DNA of 40,355 bases from NCBI GenBank assembly GCA_027075555.1, contig JALTAZ010000097.1, positions 1-40,355 on the forward strand, given 5' to 3'. Shown in pieces: positions 35,501 through 40,355 of the stretch. The first letter of the stretch is position 1; each line of letters starts with the position of its first letter. The notes under the pieces are model-generated. The model was given only the letters and a program-made list of their open reading frames with translations. It had not been told where the DNA came from and did not search any database. This stretch comes from Micavibrio sp. (GTDB lineage: Bacteria; Pseudomonadota; Alphaproteobacteria; Micavibrionales; Micavibrionaceae). The position numbers were made by a program, and so were the translations under genes.

Positions 35501-35845
35501 AAATACAAAGAACATAATCAATCCCATCAGTGATAGTGATATAGCGTTTTTATCTAGGAATTGCCAACAATTACTTCTTCTATAGCAACTTGCATTTATT
35601 TTATGACTTTGTTGCTGCGTTCCTTACGTAAAGCTACTTATGCTTTATCACTTGCGCCCTGCCCTAAATAAAGCATACCTACCTATGTATTATGAACTTA
35701 TGCTATAACGAAGTTAGATCCACGCTTGTACTTAAATACCCATAAAAACAAGCCACAATCAACCTCGTGATAACAAAATAACCAAAGCATATTTATTTGC
35801 AAATGGTATGAAACTTAAATATAAAACACAATCACTATAAAAAGA
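35501..35845. other. Intergenic region of 345 bp holding repeat copy 2
   Basis: No convincing gene lies between the GT39 stop and the rpsI stop (the flanking genes are convergent). The recognisable content is the dispersed palindromic repeat at 35580-35674. No strong stem plus T-run terminator was found for either neighbour. The remaining AT-rich sequence shows nothing I can interpret. Confidence 0.6.
35580..35674 (+). repeat. Dispersed palindromic repeat, copy 2
   Basis: This 95-base stretch matches the reverse complement of 19844-19937, about 90% over the first 50 bases and roughly 80% overall. The core runs 35592-35674. Ends TTTATTTTA and TAAATAAA pair with one missing base, and the inner GCGT pairs with ATGC through a G-U, whereas copy 1 has GCGT/ACGC. 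That difference keeps pairing in RNA, weak support for a selected hairpin. It is intergenic, between two convergent genes. Confidence 0.75.
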
Positions 35846-36391
35846 CTATCTCTTAGCCCACTGCTTAGTACGGCGAGCCTTGTGCTTGCCAACTTTTTTA
35901 CGTTCAACAATACGATCGTCGCGTGTCATCATACCAGCTTTTTTCAAAGCAGGGCGAAGTGTTGGCTCAAAGTTTTCCAAAGCACGAGAAATACCGTGGC
36001 GAACCGCCCCAGCCTGACCAGATAAACCACCACCTTTAACCGTTGCTATCACGTCAAATTTACCAACGCGCTCAACAACTAAGAAAGGCTGGTTTAAAAT
36101 CAATCTATGTGTATGTCTAGCAAAATAATCGGCTTGGTCTTTACCATTTACAGTAACTTTTCCTGTTCCAGCCTTGACCCAAACTCTGGCCACAGCATCT
36201 TTACGACGACCTGTTGCATAGGCTCTACCGAGATTATCAATTTTAGGCTCTCTTTTTGCCGTAATATCGGCTAAAACTGCGTTTTCAGAAGTAGCTGCTG
36301 CACCAACCTTGGCCTCAACAGCTTTACTCTCTGCAACTGCTGCACCAATGTCTTTCAAGTCTCTTACTGTTTCATCTTTCTTATTCGCCAT
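35846..36391 (-). CDS. rpsI: Ribosomal protein S9 with long N-terminal extension
   Basis: A 181-residue uS9. The conserved domain begins near residue 55 ([17 protein letters not shown]) and ends in the invariant basic tail [11 protein letters not shown] that reaches toward the P-site tRNA. The first roughly 53 residues are an Ala/Lys/Glu-rich extension; such extensions are known in alphaproteobacterial S9, this one being on the long side. It is 14 bp downstream of rplM, the standard L13-S9 operon order. Confidence 0.96.
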   Translation of the reverse strand: MANKKDETVRDLKDIGAAVAESKAVEAKVGAAATSENAVLADITAKREPKIDNLGRAYATGRRKDAVARVWVKAGTGKVTVNGKDQADYFARHTHRLILNQPFLVVERVGKFDVIATVKGGGLSGQAGAVRHGISRALENFEPTLRPALKKAGMMTRDDRIVERKKVGKHKARRTKQWAKR

Positions 36392-36405
36392 AATAATGCC
36401 CTATC

Positions 36406-36882
36406 CTATCTTTTATTCTTTGCATTCATAGCAGCAATATCCAAAATTTCTGGATTTTGTGCCTCATGCGGATGCTCTGCGCCTGCATAAACACGCATAT
36501 TCTTAAAAATCTTACGTCCTAAAGATCCCTTGGGAAGCATACGCTCAACGGCTTTTTTTACTACGCGCTCAGGATGATTGCCATCTAAGATCTGACCTTT
36601 TGTGCGTTGTTTAATACCACCAGGAAAACCTGTATGCCAATAGAAAATATCGTTATCACGCTTACGCCCAGTAAGGTGAACCTTATCAGCATTTATTACT
36701 ATGACATTATCACCACAATCAACATGTGGTGTAAATTCGGGTTTGTGTTTCCCACGAAGACGCAGGGCAATAACACTAGCCAAACGCCCTAAAACAACGC
36801 CTTGTGCATCTATAACTACCCATTTCTTTTCAACCTCAGCAGGCTTTGCAGAATATGTTTTCATCTCTTTAACGACTTTCAT
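36406..36882 (-). CDS. rplM: Ribosomal protein L13
   Basis: A 158-residue uL13. Typical segments are [42 protein letters not shown], the YWHTGFPGG region and [18 protein letters not shown]. Two starts are possible: ATG 36882, with AGGA ten bases upstream, and ATG 36864 (MKTYSAKP), which matches the usual N-terminus; I keep the first because its ribosome-binding site is better. It forms an operon with rpsI and is divergent from lnt across 252 bp. Confidence 0.96.
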   Translation of the reverse strand: MKVVKEMKTYSAKPAEVEKKWVVIDAQGVVLGRLASVIALRLRGKHKPEFTPHVDCGDNVIVINADKVHLTGRKRDNDIFYWHTGFPGGIKQRTKGQILDGNHPERVVKKAVERMLPKGSLGRKIFKNMRVYAGAEHPHEAQNPEILDIAAMNAKNKR

Positions 36883-36973
36883 TTGCTCTTATTCCTAAAA
36901 GATGCGCATTTATGGCGAAAAAAACATAATGTGTCAACAAAATTATACAATAAAATCATAACTATAGTACAGA

Positions 36974-36987
36974 GGTATTATGATACC
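36974..36987. promoter_or_regulatory. Small inverted repeat between rplM and lnt
   Basis: GGTAT (36974-36978), a 4-base gap, ATACC (36983-36987). It sits 91 bp upstream of rplM, immediately before the tandem repeat at 36991. It could be an operator or part of a promoter region; no T-run follows, so it is not a terminator. Confidence 0.3.
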
Positions 36988-36990
36988 CTT

Positions 36991-37024
36991 TAGTATCTAC
37001 ATATTTTTAGTATCTACATATTTA
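36991..37024. repeat. Two tandem copies of a 17-bp unit
   Basis: TAGTATCTACATATTTT (36991-37007) is followed at once by a copy differing only in the last base (37008-37024). It lies in the rplM-lnt divergent spacer. Slippage or paired binding sites are both possible. Confidence 0.7.
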
Positions 37025-37134
37025 GAAAATTTTAGATTATCTTTTGAGTAAATGTTGTTTAATTATATAGAAAAAGAAACCGTCTGTAATTTTGTAATAT
37101 TGCATTAAGCCCTTTGCAGCGCTAAAACGTTTTC

Positions 37135-38592
37135 ATGAAAGAATACCTAATAATTTTTATAATTGGAGCATTTTCATCTTTATCTATGGCTCCGGCTAGC
37201 TTTTGGCCGTCTATATTGGTGGGTCTAAGTTGTTTATATATATACGTAAACAGGAGTGAATCCACTAAAAAAGCAGCTATAACAGGGTTTGTTTTCTCAT
37301 TAGGATATTTTGGGTTTAGTCTTTCATGGGTTGGAAATGCGCTACTTGTTGAAAATAATCCATATTGGTGGGCATGGCCAATTGCAATTAGCGGTCTTCC
37401 ATTTATATTATCATTATTCACTTCTTTTGCATGTGCATTACATAAATATATTTGTAAATCTGACAATAACTTCATATCTTATTTGTGCTTTTGTTTCCTC
37501 TTAAGTTTGTTAGAATACGCTAGAGGACATTTATTTACAGGGTTTCCATGGAATTTATACGGATACACTTGGGTTAGTATACTTCCCATAGCCCAACTAG
37601 CATCACTTTGGAACATCTATTTATTAAATACTATAACAATTTTATGGGCTGTATTTCCTGCCTTTATAATTACTTTTAAGGCAAATAATAATAAACTTAA
37701 GATAGCTCTAAGTTCTATAATAATATTAAGCGTAACCTTATCTTATCTATATGGTCAAAATCGTATCGTTAATTACAATAAAAGTGAAAGTAAAAGTGAA
37801 AGCAATATATCCTTAATAGTGGTTCAACCAAATATAAAGCAAAGTGAAAAATGGAAGGCTGAAAACATATCTAAAAACTTTATGAAACTCGTTAAGACAT
37901 CCAAATATAATAGAAGTAATAAAAACAAAGAAAATAAAATTTATCTGATTATATGGCCGGAAACTGCAATACCACAAGGTATAATTGATGCACCTTGGGC
38001 AAAGGCACAAATACAAAATTTATTAAATTCATACCCCAATCCCAATATGGCATATTTAGTTACAGGGGCACTAAGATATAATCATAAGTTAGAAACATAC
38101 CATAATAGTATTGTAATTTTTAATAATAACGCACAAATCATACAAACATATAACAAGTCACATCTTGTGCCCTTTGGTGAATATATGCCTTTATCAAATA
38201 TTATTGATATAGCCCCAATAGTTGGTTTTACAGGCTTTCAAGCAGGAAAAGAGGCAAATTTACTTAAAATTTCTAATGATATAAATATTGGTACCATGAT
38301 TTGCTATGAAGTGATTTTTCCCAAATATGCATATTTTAAAGATATTGAGCGCCCGAAGCTGATAATAAATGTCACAAATGATGCATGGTATGGAATAAGC
38401 GCGGGCCCCTATCAGCATCTAATACAAGCACAATTCAGAGCTATAGAATCAGGACTTACTGTTGTACGCAGCGCCAATACGGGTATAAGTGCAGTTATAG
38501 ATGCCAGAGGAAAAATAAATAATTATATCCCTCTAGGCTCAAGTAATACGATAATTACTGAGCTAAAATTACCCATTGATATAAACAAATAA
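37135..38592 (+). CDS. lnt: Apolipoprotein N-acyltransferase
   Basis: A 485-residue inner-membrane enzyme that N-acylates lipoproteins, the last maturation step in Gram-negatives. The N-terminal half has about six to eight membrane helices; the periplasmic nitrilase-like domain (about 225-480) carries the catalytic triad E276 (IWPETAIP), K341 (NKSHLVPFGE) and C390 (MICYEVIFP). Auxiliary glutamates E349 and E392 also match, and the GFPWNLYGY segment (136-144) is typical. No clear ribosome-binding site precedes the ATG. In many relatives phoH-ybeY-corC lies directly upstream; here rplM-rpsI does, on the other strand. Confidence 0.95.
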   Translation: MKEYLIIFIIGAFSSLSMAPASFWPSILVGLSCLYIYVNRSESTKKAAITGFVFSLGYFGFSLSWVGNALLVENNPYWWAWPIAISGLPFILSLFTSFACALHKYICKSDNNFISYLCFCFLLSLLEYARGHLFTGFPWNLYGYTWVSILPIAQLASLWNIYLLNTITILWAVFPAFIITFKANNNKLKIALSSIIILSVTLSYLYGQNRIVNYNKSESKSESNISLIVVQPNIKQSEKWKAENISKNFMKLVKTSKYNRSNKNKENKIYLIIWPETAIPQGIIDAPWAKAQIQNLLNSYPNPNMAYLVTGALRYNHKLETYHNSIVIFNNNAQIIQTYNKSHLVPFGEYMPLSNIIDIAPIVGFTGFQAGKEANLLKISNDINIGTMICYEVIFPKYAYFKDIERPKLIINVTNDAWYGISAGPYQHLIQAQFRAIESGLTVVRSANTGISAVIDARGKINNYIPLGSSNTIITELKLPIDINK

Positions 38593-38695
38593 TGTAATTA
38601 CCATGATTATTTATAAAAATGATAGGTTATAGTATAATTTTACTTTAGTATGATATTTAGTTGTGTTTATGCTAAAAATACCACATATACTTTAG

Positions 38696-38717
38696 GTGCT
38701 ATTGCATACTATAGCAC
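38696..38717. promoter_or_regulatory. Inverted repeat upstream of the XRE regulator
   Basis: GTGCTAT (38696-38702) and ATAGCAC (38711-38717) form a perfect 7-bp inverted repeat with an 8-base centre. A second short palindrome, AATAGCTATT (38730-38739), follows. Either could be an operator for the XRE protein starting at 38787, or a weak hairpin after lnt. Confidence 0.35.
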
Positions 38718-38786
38718 TCTGTTGTAGGTAATAGCTATTGAGGTTTTTTTCAATATATTGATATGACAACTACTCGAGGGCAAATT

Positions 38787-39230
38787 ATGCCATATGTAAA
38801 AAGAAAAACAAAAGGTAGCGCAGATTTAATTGATAAGCATGTTGGTCTGCAAATACGTAATCGAAGAACGGTAATAGGTCTAAGCCAAGAAAAACTTGCA
38901 GATTCTGTTGGTGTAACATTTCAGCAAATTCAAAAGTATGAGCGTGGGACTAATAGAGTAAGTGCAAGTCGCCTATTTAATTTCAGTAAGGCGTTAGGAG
39001 TTTCTATAAATTATTTTTATGAGGGGCTCGATAACAACTTGGAAAAGCCTATATACGGTATGGCAGATAATGACCAAGATGCATTTGAAGGTCTTGCTGA
39101 TAATGCAAAATCTGTTCCAGAAGATTTTTTAAAAAATAAAGAAACTGTTGAATTGATTAGAGCTTATTACTCTATACCAAGCGTAAAGAAGCGCAAAGAG
39201 ATAATTCGCTTTATAAGGTCTATGGCTTAG
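38787..39230 (+). CDS. XRE-family helix-turn-helix transcriptional regulator
   Basis: A 147-residue DNA-binding protein. The HTH_3 domain spans about 17-75: QIRNRRTVIGLSQEKLADSVGVTFQQIQKYERGTNRVSASRL is its contiguous core, with the recognition helix at VTFQQIQKYERG (43-54). The C-terminal part ends in a short helical SIPSVKKRKEIIRFIRSM tail. The open frame begins at 38763, but ATG 38787 has GAGGG seven bases upstream and better matches the family's length. Similar regulators sit between lnt and metK in many alphaproteobacteria. The target is unknown; palindromes upstream of this gene and of metK are candidates. Confidence 0.92.
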   Translation: MPYVKRKTKGSADLIDKHVGLQIRNRRTVIGLSQEKLADSVGVTFQQIQKYERGTNRVSASRLFNFSKALGVSINYFYEGLDNNLEKPIYGMADNDQDAFEGLADNAKSVPEDFLKNKETVELIRAYYSIPSVKKRKEIIRFIRSMA

Positions 39231-39293
39231 AAATAAAACTCACTACACCGTTTTGTGCATTATATAGACACTTCCTTATGTTATGCATCTTAT

Positions 39294-39328
39294 GATACTG
39301 ATAAGCTGATAATTAGAAAAACAGTATC
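39294..39328 (+). promoter_or_regulatory. Perfect 7-bp inverted repeat in the XRE-metK spacer
   Basis: GATACTG (39294-39300) and CAGTATC (39322-39328) with a 21-base centre. It lies upstream of the best metK promoter candidate, so it may be an operator. If transcription starts further upstream it would be a hairpin in the metK leader. Confidence 0.35.
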
Positions 39329-39338
39329 TTTAAAATTT

Positions 39339-39366
39339 TTGTGTTATGATCCCAATTATATATAAT
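39339..39366 (+). promoter_or_regulatory. Candidate metK promoter
   Basis: TTGTGT (39339-39344), a 16-base spacer, and a consensus TATAAT (39361-39366). A transcript would begin near 39373, just ahead of the terminator-like hairpin at 39382 and about 110 bases before metK. Confidence 0.5.
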
Positions 39367-39381
39367 CTTAATAATTTTTCT

Positions 39382-39409
39382 AAAAAGGCTTGTAATAAGT
39401 CTTTTTTTT
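39382..39409 (+). terminator. Intrinsic terminator or attenuator just before metK
   Basis: AAAAAGGCTT (39382-39391), loop GTAAT, AAGTCTTTTT (39397-39406) give a 10-bp stem with one G-U pair and continue into a run of eight T. It is 152 bp after the XRE gene and 74 bp before metK. It may end the XRE transcript, or, because the best promoter lies upstream of it, act as an attenuator for metK. Confidence 0.7.
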
Positions 39410-39413
39410 GCTT

Positions 39414-39428
39414 TAGTGTGCAACACTA
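39414..39428 (+). promoter_or_regulatory. Short perfect inverted repeat between attenuator and metK
   Basis: TAGTGT (39414-39419), GCA, ACACTA (39423-39428). It starts five bases after the terminator T-run. It could be a leader hairpin or an operator; its 3-base loop suits either. Confidence 0.35.
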
Positions 39429-39483
39429 GAACACAAACTTAAATAAAAAGAGTGAGCAATAAATGCCATATTCAGGACAAGCC

Positions 39484-40355
39484 ATGAAACAAAAAGCACT
39501 AACCGATTATATTTTTACTAGCGAATCTGTATCAGAAGGACACCCGGATAAAGTCTGTGATCGTATTTCAGATGCTGTTCTTGATTTATATCTAAAAGAA
39601 GATCCATATTCGCGCGTTGCTTGTGAAACTATGGTTACTACTGATAGCGTAGTAATTGCTGGTGAAACCCGCGGTCCTGAAAGCGTTACTAAAGAAGCCA
39701 TTGAGCAAGCCGCAAGAGATGCAATAGAAAAAATTGGTTATGATCAAGAGGGCTTTAGCTATAAAACTGTCAATGTCGATGTAAAGCTGCACGCACAATC
39801 AGTTGACATTGCGCAAGGAGTTGATGAAGGTACGGGCATTGATAAAGATGAAGGCGCAGGCGATCAGGGTATTATGTTTGGATATGCTTGTAAAGAAACA
39901 GATGCTTTAATGCCTGCTCCATTGTACTATTCACATCGGATATTACGCCGTATGGCTGAAGATCGTCAATCTGGTAAATTAGTTGGTATTGAACCTGATT
40001 CTAAATCTCAGGTGACTTTAGAATATAAGAATGACCGCCCTGTTGGAGTAAAATCCGTTGTTGTATCAACTCAGCATGTAGAAGGGCTTAGTCAAAGTGA
40101 CGTTAAGGATTTGGTTCGCCCATATATTGAAGAAGTTCTTCCTGAGGGCTGGATGCCTACAGAAGAAGAAATATACGTAAACCCAACTGGTCGTTTTGTT
40201 ATTGGTGGTCCTGTAGGTGATGCAGGGTTGACAGGTCGCAAAATAATTGTTGATACTTATGGCGGAGCCGCTCCACATGGTGGAGGAGCTTTTTCTGGAA
40301 AAGACCCTACAAAAGTTGATCGCTCTGCTGCGTATATAGCTCGCTATCTTGCTAA
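39484..40355 (+). CDS. metK: S-adenosylmethionine synthetase, 3' end cut by window
   Basis: 290 codons are visible before the window ends; the gene is incomplete at the right edge. The product makes SAM from methionine and ATP. Seen are the N-terminal signature [20 protein letters not shown] with the ATP-binding His, the [12 protein letters not shown] nonapeptide region in the middle, and [23 protein letters not shown] followed by the [17 protein letters not shown]-loop-like segment. Two in-frame starts exist: ATG 39463 and ATG 39484; the second has AGGA six bases upstream and gives the usual N-terminus, so it is preferred. It follows an unusual leader with terminator-like and other hairpins. 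Confidence 0.95.
   Translation, partial: MKQKALTDYIFTSESVSEGHPDKVCDRISDAVLDLYLKEDPYSRVACETMVTTDSVVIAGETRGPESVTKEAIEQAARDAIEKIGYDQEGFSYKTVNVDVKLHAQSVDIAQGVDEGTGIDKDEGAGDQGIMFGYACKETDALMPAPLYYSHRILRRMAEDRQSGKLVGIEPDSKSQVTLEYKNDRPVGVKSVVVSTQHVEGLSQSDVKDLVRPYIEEVLPEGWMPTEEEIYVNPTGRFVIGGPVGDAGLTGRKIIVDTYGGAAPHGGGAFSGKDPTKVDRSAAYIARYLA

Noticed and set aside
37122-37475. 117-codon open frame on - strand
   Set aside because: Antisense to the N-terminal membrane region of lnt, no ribosome-binding site or recognisable domain.
1-40355. tRNA, rRNA, CRISPR or insertion sequence
   Set aside because: I looked through all spacers by eye; none shows a cloverleaf, regularly spaced repeats or a transposase. 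A tRNAscan or Infernal run could still reveal small RNAs I missed.

Overview
The window is an AT-rich stretch (about one third G+C by eye) of a Gram-negative, almost certainly alphaproteobacterial, chromosome. The evidence is gene content and order: a DUF4175 protein beside an MJ0042 zinc-finger gene and ftsEX, a chorismate mutase/tyrC pair, ornithine-lipid genes olsB-olsA with DUF3126, a waaA-lpxK-lpxL lipid A block, secA opposite a parvulin isomerase, an aroK-aroB-CorC operon, xerD-accA, and lnt-XRE-metK. These neighbourhoods are familiar from Rhodospirillales-like lineages. I cannot assign a family or genus from sequence alone. No rRNA, tRNA, CRISPR array, insertion sequence or prophage was seen, and coding density is high with many short overlaps. 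LAYOUT. 1-7.4 kb: the 3' part of a DUF4175 membrane protein (cut by the left edge), a convergent MJ0042 zinc-ribbon protein, then ftsE-ftsX-YdcF-like-PlsC/DUF2125 as one coupled + strand operon. 7.3-11.1 kb: tyrC and an AroQ chorismate mutase on the - strand, metA on +, and a SAM methyltransferase on -. The hisC usual in this neighbourhood is absent, and metA stands where many relatives carry metX-metW. 11.3-13.2 kb: olsB, olsA and DUF3126. 13.2-16.05 kb: three exported proteins I cannot name, two of them divergent, cysteine-rich tandem paralogues. This is the main unexplained insert. 16.1-19.3 kb: waaA, lpxK and an LpxL-type acyltransferase. 19.4-21.2 kb: mutT and a membrane-anchored parvulin on -, with a dispersed palindromic repeat between them where argJ is often found. 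21.3-26 kb: secA followed by overlapping genes for a FAD oxidoreductase and an aldo/keto reductase. 26-28.9 kb: CorC/HlyC-family protein, aroB and aroK on -. 28.9-32.8 kb: a 47-residue membrane protein, a large exported helical protein, xerD and accA. 33-35.5 kb: GT2, LAB_N and GT39 genes, a likely envelope-glycan modification set. 35.5-36.9 kb: the second repeat copy, then rpsI and rplM on -. 37.1-40.4 kb: lnt, an XRE regulator, and the 5' part of metK behind a leader with several hairpins. HOW THE GENES FIT TOGETHER. Much of the window builds the cell envelope: phospholipid and ornithine-lipid acylation, Kdo transfer and lipid A kinase/acylation, lipid A sugar modification, lipoprotein N-acylation, SecA export, periplasmic folding and FtsEX-linked cell-wall remodelling. 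A second theme is aromatic amino acid and methionine/SAM biosynthesis (aroK, aroB, chorismate mutase, tyrC, metA, metK). The best candidates for something undescribed are the exported paralogue cluster at 13.2-16.05 kb, the roughly 82-bp palindromic repeat at 19.8 and 35.6 kb, and the metK leader.
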